Shown here: positions 51,006-60,826 of the stretch, piece by piece
Layout of the letters: every line of letters starts with the position of its first letter
Position numbering within the stretch: the first letter of the stretch is position 1
NCBI RefSeq assembly: GCF_017599345.1
Contig: NZ_JAGFVL010000045.1
Span: 29,506 to 93,505, forward strand
Reading direction: 5' to 3'
Source: Gracilibacillus suaedae
GTDB taxonomy: Bacteria; Bacillota; Bacilli; Bacillales; Amphibacillaceae
DNA length: 64,000 bases
Translations under genes and position numbers: made by a program
Notes under the pieces: model-generated
The model's database searches: none
Seen by the model: the letters and a program-made list of their open reading frames with translations, nothing else
Told to the model about the DNA's origin: nothing

Positions 51006-53375
51006 ATGAGTGACAACAAAAAAGTAACACTAGGGATTACTGGCATGACATGTGCTGCCTGTTCCAATCGTATAGAAAAAGTATTAAACAAAATGAACGG
51101 AGTGGACGCACAGGTAAACTTAACAACAGAAAAAGCAAGTGTTTCTTATGATCCTGAGAATGTTCAAGTGGAGGACATCCAAGCAAAAATTGAAAAGCTT
51201 GGTTATGGAGTTCAGACAGAACGGATCGATTTTGAAGTATACGGTATGACATGTGCCGCTTGCTCCAATCGTATAGAAAAAGTTTTAAACAAACAACCAG
51301 GTATTCAAAAAGCAACCGTTAATCTGGCGACGGAAAGTGCGTCTGTTGAATACAATCCTTCCCTCATTGAGGAAACAGACATGATCGGTCGAATTCAGAA
51401 ACTAGGGTATGATGCCAAAAGAAAGGCAGATAATCAAGAACAAAACTCTCAAAAAGAAAAACAACTTCAAAAAATGAAGCAAAAGCTAATTATTTCGGTA
51501 ATATTGACTTTACCACTTTTTGCAACAATGCTCGTGCATTTATTTCATATAAGCATACCTAATATATTCATGAATCCATGGTTCCAATTTGCTTTGGCTT
51601 CACCTGTTCAATTCATTATAGGTTGGCAGTTCTACCGAGGTGCGTATAAGAACCTAAGGAACAAAACGGCGAACATGGATGTGCTAGTTGCGCTAGGTAC
51701 GAGTGCTGCTTACTTTTACAGTGTATATGAAATGTTGACGAGCAGCATGCCTCATTTATATTTTGAGACAAGTGCTGTCATTATAACACTCATTCTTTTT
51801 GGTAAATATTTAGAAGTTGCTGCGAAAAGTAAAACAACGATGGCGATTTCGAAATTACTTCATTTACAAGCTAAGGAAGCAAGAGTGATTCGTGACAACA
51901 AAGAAGTGCTGATTCCCATCGAACAGGTCGAAGTGGGTGATCATTTAATCGTAAAACCTGGTGAAAAAATACCTGTAGACGGTATTGTTATTGATGGTCA
52001 GACTGCAGTAGATGAATCGATGCTAACCGGTGAGTCTATTCCAATTGAGAAAACGATCGATGATAAGATCATTGGTTCAACGATGAATAAAAATGGTTCG
52101 ATAACAATGAAAGCAACCAAGGTGGGGAAAGATACCGCATTGGCTTCGATTATTAAAGTCGTTGAAGATGCTCAAGGGTCAAAAGCACCAATTCAACGTC
52201 TCGCAGATGTGATTTCAGGTTACTTCGTCCAAATAGTGGTAGGTATTGCGATTATCACTTTTCTAACCTGGATTACATGGGTATCGCCTGGTAATATCGA
52301 AGCATCATTAGTCGCGACTATAGCGGTACTAGTAATCGCCTGTCCATGTGCATTAGGACTTGCTACACCAACATCGATTATGGTTGGAACAGGAAAAGCA
52401 GCCGAATCAGGTATCTTGTTTAAAGGTGGAGAACACCTGGAAAAAACGCATAAGTTAGATGCGATTATCTTTGATAAAACCGGTACACTGACAAAAGGAA
52501 AGCCGGAAGTGACCGATTTCAATGGTGATGAGGAAACATTACAATTGCTTGCCAGTGCAGAAAAGGGATCCGAGCATCCTTTAGCAGAAGCTATTGTAGC
52601 ATATGCAGAAGAAAAACAATTACAATTAAATAAAACAGAATCATTCGAAGCAATACCCGGGCATGGTATTAAAGCGAAAGTAAATGCGAAAAGCCTTGTA
52701 GTAGGTAATCGAAAGTTACTCCAAGATAACGGTATTCAAACGAATGATAAAGAAGATGTATTAAAAAGTTATGAACAACAAGGGAAAACGGCAATGCTAA
52801 TTGCTGTTGACGGCAAGCTTAGCGGTGTGATTGCTGTAGCAGATACAATAAAACCTTCTGCCGTTGAAGCCATCCAGCAGTTACAAGCACAAGAACTGCA
52901 AGTGATCATGCTAACTGGCGATAATGAAACTACTGCACAAGCTATCGCAAAACAAGTTGGCATTGATCAAGTGTTTGCAGAAGTATTGCCAGAACAAAAA
53001 GCAGACAAAGTAAAAGAAGTCCAGTTACAAGGAAAAACAGTCGCAATGGTAGGTGATGGTATAAATGATGCACCTGCATTAGCTATTGCTGATATCGGAA
53101 TTGCGATAGGAACTGGTACAGAAGTGGCAATTGAAGCTGCAGATGTTACGATATTAGGCGGCGAATTATTGCTAATTCCAAAAGCTATTAAACACAGTCA
53201 TGCAACCATACGAAATATTCGGCAAAACCTCTTCTGGGCATTTGCCTATAATAGTGCAGGGATACCGATTGCGGCAGCTGGTTTGTTAGCACCATGGATT
53301 GCCGGTGCAGCAATGGCGTTTAGTTCTGTAAGTGTAGTAACAAATTCTCTGCGATTGAAGAGAGTAAAAATATAA
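51006..53375 (+). CDS. copA: Cu(I)-exporting P1B-type ATPase
   Basis: Pumps Cu(I) out of the cytoplasm. Two N-terminal metal-binding domains carry GMTCAACSN (Cys16/Cys19 and Cys83/Cys86). Eight membrane helices follow, with the CPCALG copper channel motif, the TGES actuator loop, the phosphorylation site DKTGTLTKG, the SEHPLAEA nucleotide-binding motif and the hinge [16 protein letters not shown]. 789 residues, the normal length for Bacillus CopA. AAGGAGGGCG precedes the ATG. It follows csoR and precedes copZ. Confidence 0.96.
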   Translation: MSDNKKVTLGITGMTCAACSNRIEKVLNKMNGVDAQVNLTTEKASVSYDPENVQVEDIQAKIEKLGYGVQTERIDFEVYGMTCAACSNRIEKVLNKQPGIQKATVNLATESASVEYNPSLIEETDMIGRIQKLGYDAKRKADNQEQNSQKEKQLQKMKQKLIISVILTLPLFATMLVHLFHISIPNIFMNPWFQFALASPVQFIIGWQFYRGAYKNLRNKTANMDVLVALGTSAAYFYSVYEMLTSSMPHLYFETSAVIITLILFGKYLEVAAKSKTTMAISKLLHLQAKEARVIRDNKEVLIPIEQVEVGDHLIVKPGEKIPVDGIVIDGQTAVDESMLTGESIPIEKTIDDKIIGSTMNKNGSITMKATKVGKDTALASIIKVVEDAQGSKAPIQRLADVISGYFVQIVVGIAIITFLTWITWVSPGNIEASLVATIAVLVIACPCALGLATPTSIMVGTGKAAESGILFKGGEHLEKTHKLDAIIFDKTGTLTKGKPEVTDFNGDEETLQLLASAEKGSEHPLAEAIVAYAEEKQLQLNKTESFEAIPGHGIKAKVNAKSLVVGNRKLLQDNGIQTNDKEDVLKSYEQQGKTAMLIAVDGKLSGVIAVADTIKPSAVEAIQQLQAQELQVIMLTGDNETTAQAIAKQVGIDQVFAEVLPEQKADKVKEVQLQGKTVAMVGDGINDAPALAIADIGIAIGTGTEVAIEAADVTILGGELLLIPKAIKHSHATIRNIRQNLFWAFAYNSAGIPIAAAGLLAPWIAGAAMAFSSVSVVTNSLRLKRVKI

Positions 53376-53395
53376 AAATAAAAGGAGAGATTCAA

Positions 53396-53602
53396 ATGGT
53401 TCAAACAACACTAAAAGTACAAGGTATGACATGTGGTCATTGTAAAGCTTCTGTAGAGGGAGCATTACAAGAAATAGCAGGTGTATCCAAAGCAGAAGTG
53501 AATCTAGAAGAGGGTACTGTAAATGTATCCTATGATGAAGCAGAAGTGAAGATTGAAACAATGCATGAAGTAGTAGAGGAACAAGGTTACGATGTCTTAT
53601 AA
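53396..53602 (+). CDS. copZ: copper chaperone CopZ
   Basis: A 68-residue heavy-metal-associated domain (ferredoxin-like fold) that carries Cu(I) to CopA and CsoR. The metal loop is GMTCGHCKASV (Cys13 and Cys16). AAGGAGAG precedes the ATG. Last gene of the csoR-copA-copZ operon; B. subtilis has copZ before copA, so the order is reversed here. Confidence 0.95.
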   Translation: MVQTTLKVQGMTCGHCKASVEGALQEIAGVSKAEVNLEEGTVNVSYDEAEVKIETMHEVVEEQGYDVL

Positions 53603-53667
53603 AAGATTGTTCCAAAAAGTCACCAAATGATAAGCGATGAATCTCGTTGCTGGTTTGGATAAAGGGG

Positions 53668-53699
53668 GGGATACCAAATCAAATTGGTATTCCCTCTTT
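53668..53699. terminator. terminator shared by copZ and the PilZ gene
   Basis: GGGATACCAA pairs with TTGGTATTCCC and CTCTTTA follows. The genes on either side converge. Confidence 0.75.
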
Positions 53700-54240
53700 A
53701 ACGTACGCCGACCATATTTGACTTTTTCTTCTTTTCGACCATTACTTCATTTAATACTTTAGTGAGACGAATTCTTTCTTTTTCTGACATTTTATGAAAT
53801 TGTACACCATACGCTATTTGTTTCTTTTTCTTATGCTCTTCTTTTCGGATAACCTCCCCATTTAAAGTAAATTGGTACGATTTAATCGAAATATTTAATT
53901 TGACTATCACGCGTTCTTTAACGGGAAAATTAAAATTGCATAAAAACATTAAGCCACTAGTACTGATATTATCTACGTAGCCATAAAATTGTTTGTCCTT
54001 TAATCGCGATAGTTGAGCGTTTTCTAAGTGGATTAGTGTAATTAAACATGGGTGATGATGTAAAGTAATACGAAAATTATTTCGTATGTTTGCTTCAGTC
54101 AGTTCAGGATTAGCTGGAGTACGAGACTTTTTTTGATGGTCTTTTGATTTTTTATGCTTATAACAGAATGTAAAAGTGATGATAAGAGCAATTACAGATA
54201 TGACGATTTGAGTCAGGACAATCAGTTCAATATGAAACAC
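53698..54240 (-). CDS. membrane-anchored PilZ domain protein
   Basis: A 180-residue protein with one N-terminal helix (about 5-27) and a PilZ domain (about 52-165). The c-di-GMP-binding residues are present: Arg53-x3-Arg57 (RNNFR) and DNISTSG (90-96). It ends in a Lys-rich stretch. It is probably a membrane-bound c-di-GMP effector, which is relevant because a HD-GYP protein is encoded 7 kb away. Monocistronic. The target is unknown. Confidence 0.82.
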   Translation of the reverse strand: MFHIELIVLTQIVISVIALIITFTFCYKHKKSKDHQKKSRTPANPELTEANIRNNFRITLHHHPCLITLIHLENAQLSRLKDKQFYGYVDNISTSGLMFLCNFNFPVKERVIVKLNISIKSYQFTLNGEVIRKEEHKKKKQIAYGVQFHKMSEKERIRLTKVLNEVMVEKKKKSNMVGVR

Positions 54241-54443
54241 CCCATTTCCATTAACATTAGTTACTATGATAAATATATTATTGAAGTTTTTTATTACATA
54301 TTACCTATATTACATATGTATATTTCGTCATGCATATAGTGATTTCCTTCTAAAATTTATAGGAAAATAAAACTATGTATGTTTTTTTGGTTTAATATTG
54401 TTTCAATGTCGCAATCCCATATGCAGGATATTTTAAAAAGGGA

Positions 54444-54491
54444 TTGACAACCAATTCCATTTTTTATATGATTTAATTGAACAGTGGTTAA
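54444..54491 (+). promoter_or_regulatory. tetR promoter with repeated operator motif
   Basis: TTGACA (54444-54449), a 17-base spacer and TATGAT (54467-54472). From 54468 to 54491 lies a 24-base block (ATGATTTAATTGAAC then TGGTTAA) that recurs at 55092-55115 before the next gene with two differences. Confidence 0.75.
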
Positions 54492-54508
54492 AAAAAGGGG
54501 TTATATAT

Positions 54509-55084
54509 ATGGCACCGCGAAAAGCAGTGGATCAGGAACTTTCAAGAGAAGCAATTATCGATGTAGCGCACCAGCTCTTTGTGGATCAAGGATTTCAGGC
54601 CGTTTCGATGAGGATGATTGCAAGGGAATTAGGTTATAGTCATGGAGCTATTTACTATCATTTTAAAAACAAAGCTGATTTATTTTATGCGATGATTGAG
54701 CAAGATTTTGCAATGATTAATAAAGAATTAAAACGGTTAGACAAATTAGAGCTTTCACAAGAAGAGAAGTTAAAAGAACTACTACTAGGTTATATTCGTT
54801 TTGGCCTGACGTACCCTAATCATTATGAAGTGATGTTTATTATGAATGATAAGGAATTGCAGCATTATGCGACCAATGCACCTGAACAAAGTTATCAACA
54901 ATTTGCCCAGGCAGTTGCGGCTTTAACAAACCAGCAAATAGAAATTAAAAAAATTTGGTCTGTCTTTTTAATGTTACATGGATTTGTTGCTCACTATTGT
55001 AGAATCGGTCATTCTTTTCAGGAGGTAGAGGAACTGGCAATGTCACATGTTGATATGATTTTAGGGATGATATACATGGATTAA
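54509..55084 (+). CDS. TetR-family regulator
   Basis: A 191-residue repressor. The HTH is near the N-terminus (MRMIARELGYSHGAIYYHFKNKADLFYAMIEQ, about 38-70). The C-terminal domain (GYIRFGLTYPNHYEVMFIMND, VFLMLHGFVAHYCRIG) is of the WHG-containing kind. GGGG at 54498-54501 lies before the ATG. The gene is followed by an NAD-binding reductase and a membrane protein. A repeated 24-base block stands before this gene and before the reductase gene and is probably its operator. Confidence 0.85.
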   Translation: MAPRKAVDQELSREAIIDVAHQLFVDQGFQAVSMRMIARELGYSHGAIYYHFKNKADLFYAMIEQDFAMINKELKRLDKLELSQEEKLKELLLGYIRFGLTYPNHYEVMFIMNDKELQHYATNAPEQSYQQFAQAVAALTNQQIEIKKIWSVFLMLHGFVAHYCRIGHSFQEVEELAMSHVDMILGMIYMD

Positions 55085-55091
55085 TTTTTTT

Positions 55092-55115
55092 ATGATTTAA
55101 TTGAACGATGGTTAA
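55092..55115 (+). promoter_or_regulatory. second copy of the TetR operator motif
   Basis: ATGATTTAATTGAAC then TGGTTAA, matching 54468-54491 except for two bases between the halves. It lies 15 bases before the reductase start, between tetR and the reductase gene. Confidence 0.7.
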
Positions 55116-55130
55116 TAAAAGGAGGATATG

Positions 55131-56066
55131 ATGAAAAAAGCAATGGTTTTAGGAGCAAGTGGTGGGATGGGTCAAGCAATTGTAAGGGAATTAGTAAATA
55201 GAAAGATAGAAGTAGTAGCATTTGCGCGTAATGAAGCAAAATTACAAACACTTTTTGGCCATGACGATCGAGTAGCTATTTACCCAGGTGATGCTCAGAA
55301 TAAAGACGAATTGAAGAAAGGATTACCTGACATCGATGTTATTTTTCATGCATTAAATGTTCCATATTCTCAGTGGGAGCAAAAGCTTGAAAAGATCATG
55401 AATAATGTCGTTGAATTGGCTAAAGAAAAGAATATCAAACTAGCGATTGTGGATAATGTCTATGCTTATGGGGAAGGGAATGGAAAGGAAATTAGAGAAG
55501 ACTATCCAAAACAGCCCCATACCAAAAAAGGCAAGATACGACTACGACTCGAGAAAATAGTCAAAAATTCTGGAGTTTCTGCACTATTTGCTCATTTTCC
55601 TGATTTCTATGGTCCAGGTGCTGAGAAATCGATGCTCCATTATTTTTTCGCGTCGGTGAGACAGGATAAAACAGCGATGTTTATAGGAAATCAAACAGTG
55701 AAACGTGAGTATATTTATACACCAGATGGTGCCAAGGCAATTATTACGTTAGCACAACATCCTGATGCGTACGGGCAGCATTGGAATATCCCAGCTACCG
55801 ACGTTATATCAGGAAAAGAAATCATCGCACTAGTAAGGGAAGTTGAACGATTTACGAAAAAGGTGTTTACAGTAAAAAAAGGACTTATCTCCTTTTTGGG
55901 ATTGTTTGATAAAGATATGAAAGAAGTGGTGGAAATGCTTTATTTAACAGAAGACCCTGTTGTCTTGAGTGGAGATAAATATGAAAAGCATATCGGTACT
56001 TTACCGCGTACCCCATACAGAGAAGGAATCAAACAAACGTTATCCTATTATAAGGGGGAAGAATAA
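55131..56066 (+). CDS. NAD(P)-dependent epimerase/reductase-like SDR protein
   Basis: An extended short-chain dehydrogenase fold of 311 residues. MVLGASGGMGQAIVRELVNR is the dinucleotide-binding motif. DVIFHALNVPYSQWEQKLEKIMNN, VDNVYAYGEG with the catalytic-type Tyr, and REYIYTPDGAKAIITLAQ are typical of the NmrA/epimerase group. ATG 55131 is preferred to ATG 55128, because GGAGG is only two bases before the latter. The gene is in an operon with tetR and the DUF2306-like gene. The substrate is unknown. Confidence 0.8.
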   Translation: MKKAMVLGASGGMGQAIVRELVNRKIEVVAFARNEAKLQTLFGHDDRVAIYPGDAQNKDELKKGLPDIDVIFHALNVPYSQWEQKLEKIMNNVVELAKEKNIKLAIVDNVYAYGEGNGKEIREDYPKQPHTKKGKIRLRLEKIVKNSGVSALFAHFPDFYGPGAEKSMLHYFFASVRQDKTAMFIGNQTVKREYIYTPDGAKAIITLAQHPDAYGQHWNIPATDVISGKEIIALVREVERFTKKVFTVKKGLISFLGLFDKDMKEVVEMLYLTEDPVVLSGDKYEKHIGTLPRTPYREGIKQTLSYYKGEE

Positions 56067-56070
56067 AAAT

Positions 56071-56748
56071 ATGCTTTTTGAATTGTTTCGCATTTCTCAT
56101 ATTATTGCAGGTTTTCTGGCATTATTTATTTTTTGGATTCCAATCGTTGTACGTAAAGGTGGAAAGGTCCATCGTAAAATTGGTTGGGTGTATACCTATT
56201 CCATGGCGGTTGTGGCTATTTCAGCATGTTATATGGGTTTTTACCGGATTTTTTATGACCCTTCAGGGGACCAAACTTTTTCCTGGTTTCTTGTCTATAT
56301 TGCGATACTAAGTGCCGCAACAGCCTGGTACGGTATACGGGTATTACAATTTAAAAAAAGAAAAACGCCTCATCGGCATGTAGCAGATCTGGCATTTTCC
56401 TTCACTTTGCTTACAAGTTCAGCTTTGATCAGTGTCTATGGGTTTTATATTGATATGCCATTATTAAGTTATTTCCCTGCTGTTGGCTTGTTTGTAGGTG
56501 GAAGCCAGCTGTATTATTGGCTTCATAAGCCTAGCAAAAAGGGACATTGGTATATTGAACATTTAATTGGTATGTTAGCCTGTTCCATTTCGACAATTAC
56601 TGCATTTATGGTTTTCGGAGCACCGAGATTATTGAATATTGAATCGGTTAATATTTTCTTATGGTTTGCACCAACCATTGTCATTACACCAGTGATCATA
56701 GGGTTCAGTTTATATTACGGAAGGAAGTTCAATCAAAAAGTTATATAA
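56071..56748 (+). CDS. DUF2306-like multi-TM membrane protein
   Basis: A 225-residue protein with about seven helices (SHIIAGFLALFIFWIPIVVRKG, WVYTYSMAVVAISACYMGFYRI, FLVYIAILSAATAWYGIRVLQF, ADLAFSFTLLTSSALISVYGF and others). The His/Lys-rich VRKGGKVHRKIGWVY segment after helix 1 is a family landmark. ATG 56071 starts four bases after the reductase stop; a longer frame from 55969 would overlap that gene by nearly 100 bases. Last gene of the operon. Function unknown. Confidence 0.72.
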   Translation: MLFELFRISHIIAGFLALFIFWIPIVVRKGGKVHRKIGWVYTYSMAVVAISACYMGFYRIFYDPSGDQTFSWFLVYIAILSAATAWYGIRVLQFKKRKTPHRHVADLAFSFTLLTSSALISVYGFYIDMPLLSYFPAVGLFVGGSQLYYWLHKPSKKGHWYIEHLIGMLACSISTITAFMVFGAPRLLNIESVNIFLWFAPTIVITPVIIGFSLYYGRKFNQKVI

Positions 56749-56794
56749 AAGAATCGTTACCTACTGGTTTGATTGCTGACACAATTTCAACAAA

Positions 56795-56828
56795 AAAGCA
56801 CACCTAAGTTAATAGGTGTGCTTTCGTA
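56795..56828. terminator. terminator between convergent operon and guaC
   Basis: AAAGCACACCTA pairs with TAGGTGTGCTTT (perfect 12 bp); on the minus strand T6 follows. Confidence 0.82.
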
Positions 56829-57803
56829 TTAATCTCCATTAAAAATAGAATTCTTCACTACGACATAATCGACTGTGCGAATCGCATTTAATGTTTTTCC
56901 GCCTGCGTATGAGATAGAAGATTGCAGGTCTTGTTCCATTTCAGTTAATGTATCTTGTAAAGCTCCTTTATGCTCCACATACATTTTTTTACCTTCTACA
57001 TTTTTCTTCTCACCTTTTTGGTATTCAGAGGCAGAACCGAAGTATTCTTTGTACAGTTTACCATCATGTTCTACCGTTGTACCTGGTGATTCCTCATGGC
57101 CGGCAAAAAGAGAGCCGATCATTACCATAGATGCTCCAAAACGAATTGACTTGGCGATATCTCCATGTGTACGTATACCACCATCAGCAATGATTGGTTT
57201 CGTTGCAGCTTTTGCACACCATCTTAAAGCAGCAAGCTGCCATCCACCAGTACCAAAACCTGTTTTTACCTTTGTTATACACACTTTACCAGGGCCAATA
57301 CCTACTTTAGTTGCATCCGCACCAGCGTTTTCTAATTCACGAACAGCTTCTGGCGTACCAACATTACCTGCAATCACAAAGCTGTCAGGTAAATGCTTTT
57401 TAATGTGTTGAATCATTTCAATTACAGCATCAGAGTGGCCGTGTGCAATGTCTATAGTAATGTAATCCGGAACAAGCGCTTGATCGGCAAGTTCTTCAAT
57501 AAAGCTATATTCTTCACCTTTCACTCCGACACTAATGGAAGCGATTAAGTTCTTCACCCTCATAGATTTAATAAAATCTTTTCTCGTTTCAGGCTCAAAA
57601 CGGTGCATCACATAAAAATAGTTACGCTCTGCTAAAAAAGTAGCAATTTTTTCATCAATAATTGTCTGCATATTAGCAGGGACAACAGGCAGGCGGAATC
57701 TATGCTTTCCAAATTGAATCGACGTATCACATTCACTCCGGCTTTTCACGATACATTTTGCAGGAATTAATTGAATATCTTCATAATCAAATACATTTTC
57801 CAT
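56829..57803 (-). CDS. guaC: GMP reductase
   Basis: NADPH-dependent conversion of GMP to IMP, cytoplasmic. The 324 residues match the IMPDH/GMPR barrel of the GuaC2 type. [41 protein letters not shown] contains the catalytic Cys loop; [21 protein letters not shown] and [16 protein letters not shown] complete the phosphate site. The CBS domains of IMPDH are absent. GGAGTGAG precedes the ATG. A promoter and an inverted GAACA repeat lie upstream. Confidence 0.95.
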   Translation of the reverse strand: MENVFDYEDIQLIPAKCIVKSRSECDTSIQFGKHRFRLPVVPANMQTIIDEKIATFLAERNYFYVMHRFEPETRKDFIKSMRVKNLIASISVGVKGEEYSFIEELADQALVPDYITIDIAHGHSDAVIEMIQHIKKHLPDSFVIAGNVGTPEAVRELENAGADATKVGIGPGKVCITKVKTGFGTGGWQLAALRWCAKAATKPIIADGGIRTHGDIAKSIRFGASMVMIGSLFAGHEESPGTTVEHDGKLYKEYFGSASEYQKGEKKNVEGKKMYVEHKGALQDTLTEMEQDLQSSISYAGGKTLNAIRTVDYVVVKNSIFNGD

Positions 57804-57821
57804 TTATCTCACTCCTAAAGA

Positions 57822-57893
57822 CGAACATTTTTTAACGGTTTGTTCATAATCATTCGCCTTAGGTAATATAATATAGATAAAGAATTTTGTCAA
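57822..57893 (-). promoter_or_regulatory. guaC promoter and candidate PurR box pair
   Basis: On the minus strand TTGACA (57893-57888), a 17-base spacer and TATATT (57870-57865). Downstream, CGAACA (57822-57827) and TGTTC (57841-57845) face each other across a short spacer, resembling the inverted CGAAC halves of a PurBox. Confidence 0.6.
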
Positions 57894-58001
57894 TGCTAAT
57901 GCGTTTTTACCTGCTAGTAATCAAATAAAAGTAGTGATAAAATCTATGTAGGTAAGAACAGAGTGGTCTCGTTGATTCTTGAAGGACTAGGGGGGATAGC
58001 T

Positions 58002-59048
58002 TTGCAGAGAAAGTATCTACTAATAGGTGTCTTATTAGCATTAATTGTAAGCGGTTGCAATATGAAAGGGACAAGTAAAGAGCCATACCATGTTGTCTAT
58101 TCATCGGAAGAAATAACAGAACAGACAGAATATCAAAATCGTAGTACATATAAAATTGCTATTGTTCCAAAGGTAATGAACATTCCATATTTTAATGCGG
58201 TTGAGCAAGGGGTGATGGAAGCGGGCGATGATTTGCAAGTAGAAGTAATTTATCAAGGTCCATCTGTAGCAAATGCCCGGCAGCAAATAGAAGTAATTAA
58301 TCAATTAGTCAAAAATGAGAATATTGATGTTCTAGCAGTATCAGCTAATGACCCAGAGCAATTATTACCTTCTTTGAAGAAAGCAGAGCAAATGGGGGTC
58401 AAAGTCATTACATGGGATGCTGATACTGCACCTGAAGGAAGGTCATTTTTCATTAATATGGTTCAAGATGAAGCGTTAGGCAGGCATTTGATGGATACGT
58501 TAGCTTGGAATATTGATGAAAAAGGAAAATTTGCCATTATGACAGGTGCAGATACAGCAGCTAATTTAAATGAATGGCTTTATTGGATCAACCAGCAACA
58601 CCAGGAGTTTTACCCTGACATGCAGTTAGTGGAGACAGTGGCGGCTAATGATGATCCACAACAGGCTTATACAAAAGCGAAAGAATTATTAGCAAAATAT
58701 CCTGATTTGGATGGTATTATCGGTAATTCCTCTGTTGCACCTCCAGCAGCCGCACAAGCCGTTTTGGAGGAGGAAAAGGTTGGAGAAGTAGCTATCGTAG
58801 GTTTATCTTCCCCTAATCCGATGAATGAATATTTAAAAAAAGATGTTGTGCAGGTCGTAACATTATGGAGTCCGAAAAAGCTAGGCTATCTAACGGTTGC
58901 GTTGAGTAAGCAATTAGCACAAGGAGATCTTCCTTATGATAATCAGGAAATCAGTGGAGTTGGAAAAATAAGCGTAATGAATGACACAGTTATTATGGGG
59001 GAGCCGATTGACTTTACGAAGGAGAATGTGGATCAATATGATTTTTAA
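58002..59048 (+). CDS. sugar-binding lipoprotein (RhaS/LsrB-like periplasmic-binding fold)
   Basis: A 348-residue lipoprotein with a signal and lipobox LALIVSGC. The binding domain follows rhamnose- and AI-2-binding proteins: IAIVPKVMNIPYFNAVEQGVMEAG, VIYQGPSVANARQQIEVINQLV, AVSANDPEQLLPSLKKAEQMGVKVITWDADT and SFFINMVQDEALGRHL. TTG 58002 is chosen, with AGGGGGG upstream. It overlaps the histidine kinase gene by eleven bases, and no permease or ATPase follows. It is therefore likely the ligand-binding part of a three-component sensor (as XylFII-LytS-YesN in other Firmicutes) rather than a transport protein. Confidence 0.85.
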   Translation: MQRKYLLIGVLLALIVSGCNMKGTSKEPYHVVYSSEEITEQTEYQNRSTYKIAIVPKVMNIPYFNAVEQGVMEAGDDLQVEVIYQGPSVANARQQIEVINQLVKNENIDVLAVSANDPEQLLPSLKKAEQMGVKVITWDADTAPEGRSFFINMVQDEALGRHLMDTLAWNIDEKGKFAIMTGADTAANLNEWLYWINQQHQEFYPDMQLVETVAANDDPQQAYTKAKELLAKYPDLDGIIGNSSVAPPAAAQAVLEEEKVGEVAIVGLSSPNPMNEYLKKDVVQVVTLWSPKKLGYLTVALSKQLAQGDLPYDNQEISGVGKISVMNDTVIMGEPIDFTKENVDQYDF

Positions 59049-60825
59049 CTACTTTCGTAATCGAAAACTAATGACAAAGTTAATGATCACTTATATTTTA
59101 GTCACGGTTATCCCTGTGTCCGTATTAGGATACATTGCATATAAGCAGTATACTATGTCCATTGAAAATCAAGTAGGACAATATATTCCAAAATTATTGG
59201 AGCAAGCAAATACCAATATTAATAATCAGTTAAATGATTACAAAGCACTACCGGACGCATTATATAATTCTTCGCAGATAATTGAAGTATTAAGAAAAGA
59301 CGCCTATCAAAATAATTCTGCCCTTTTTCGAGATGAATTTTTGGTCAATGGCATTTTATCTAGAATGTATATGACTAGCGGTAATTCAGATATATTAGGT
59401 GTTTTTATTTTGAGTAAGAACCGTTTGTTTCAAAGTACAAAACACCCAGAGATTAATGTTAACATCGAAGAATTTCCTTCCTTTTTAGGGGAAGAGATTG
59501 ACTTAAAAGGTGGGACGGAGTTTATTTTGCCTAATCAAGTAGGTTTGGCATTTGAGGGTGATCCACCTTATCTTTTTATGATGCGAGAATTACGAGATTA
59601 TGAAAATCAGGAGAATCTGGGGACGATGTTTATTGCCATCCGTTTAAATTTTATCGAGCAAGCCATGCAAGGATTGACACAAGACCGTGATCCAACCATA
59701 TGGCTTACTGACCAAGATGGTCGTTTTATTTATCATAGTGATCCAAGTATGATCGGAAAAGTAGATGCACAGTTTCCACACTATCCAAAAATTAACGGCA
59801 GCTTTCGAACGACGGATTGGATCAATAATGATCTGGTTAGTTCGTATAAGTTCCCTTCCGTGAATTGGTACTCATTTCACAGAATTCCATTAAATGAGTT
59901 AATGAAAGATACGAATGTGGTAAGAAACGGCACGATTATTGCCTTTATTATTATCGTTATCCTAAGCAGTGTCATATCCGTTTTATTGGCATGGAATGTT
60001 TCCAGTCCAATCAAAAAGTTAACTTTTCTTATGAAACGAGTGGAGAAAGGAAATTTTAAAGTAGACCTACCAATGGAAAAGAAAGATGAAGTAGGAATGC
60101 TTGCCAAAAGTTTTAATTCGATGATTCAAGAAATAGAATATCTTATCAGGGAAAATTATCAGATAGAATTAAAACAAAAGGATGCAGAATTGTACGCTCT
60201 TCAATCTCAAATCAATCCACATTTTATGTACAATACGCTGGAAACAATTTGCTATGCAGTGGAGGAAGATGATAAAGAAGAAGTTATTAAGATGGTTACG
60301 TTATTAGGAAGAATGCTTCGTTATTCCTTAAATAACAAAGAAAAGCTCGTCCCGATATCATTAGAAGTAAGTCATACAGAAGACTACTTAACGATTCAGC
60401 AGTTTCGGTTTGAAGAGCGTATTCATTTTTCGCTATCGATAAACGTCGATCAAAAGAATTATGTGATACCGAAATTTATTTTGCAGCCTGTCATTGAAAA
60501 TGCGATCAAATATGGATTGGATCGATGTAGGAACATTAATATTGAAGTCCGTATGAAGGTGAATAACGATAAAAATCTACTAATTGAAATAGCAGATGAT
60601 GGACCTGGAATGGAAGAAGCAATCTTAAAGAAAATTCAACTATCATTACATCAGAACCCGATGTTACGGGATTCACAATATGGATTATTAAATGTACATG
60701 CACGAATAAAGATGATGTATGGAGAACGATATGGTCTTGACATTGAAAGTAAAGCAGGAAGCGGAACAGTAGTCTATTTATTGTTACCGTTAGAGAATAA
60801 TATAGAAAGAAAAGGGGTGTCTTAA
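59038..60825 (+). CDS. YesM-type sensor histidine kinase
   Basis: A 595-residue membrane kinase. TM1 (about 12-33, MITYILVTVIPVSVLGYIA), an extracytoplasmic sensor domain (34-290), TM2 (about 298-322), HAMP (SSPIKKLTFLMKRVEKGNF...) and a His_kinase domain with the phosphoacceptor in ALQSQINPHFMYNTLE. The HATPase part has PKFILQPVIENAIKYGL (N box) and IEIADDGPGM (G1). ATG 59038 lies inside the end of the lipoprotein gene. It probably contacts the lipoprotein and phosphorylates the next gene product. Confidence 0.9.
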   Translation: MIFNYFRNRKLMTKLMITYILVTVIPVSVLGYIAYKQYTMSIENQVGQYIPKLLEQANTNINNQLNDYKALPDALYNSSQIIEVLRKDAYQNNSALFRDEFLVNGILSRMYMTSGNSDILGVFILSKNRLFQSTKHPEINVNIEEFPSFLGEEIDLKGGTEFILPNQVGLAFEGDPPYLFMMRELRDYENQENLGTMFIAIRLNFIEQAMQGLTQDRDPTIWLTDQDGRFIYHSDPSMIGKVDAQFPHYPKINGSFRTTDWINNDLVSSYKFPSVNWYSFHRIPLNELMKDTNVVRNGTIIAFIIIVILSSVISVLLAWNVSSPIKKLTFLMKRVEKGNFKVDLPMEKKDEVGMLAKSFNSMIQEIEYLIRENYQIELKQKDAELYALQSQINPHFMYNTLETICYAVEEDDKEEVIKMVTLLGRMLRYSLNNKEKLVPISLEVSHTEDYLTIQQFRFEERIHFSLSINVDQKNYVIPKFILQPVIENAIKYGLDRCRNINIEVRMKVNNDKNLLIEIADDGPGMEEAILKKIQLSLHQNPMLRDSQYGLLNVHARIKMMYGERYGLDIESKAGSGTVVYLLLPLENNIERKGVS

Positions 60826-60826
60826 T

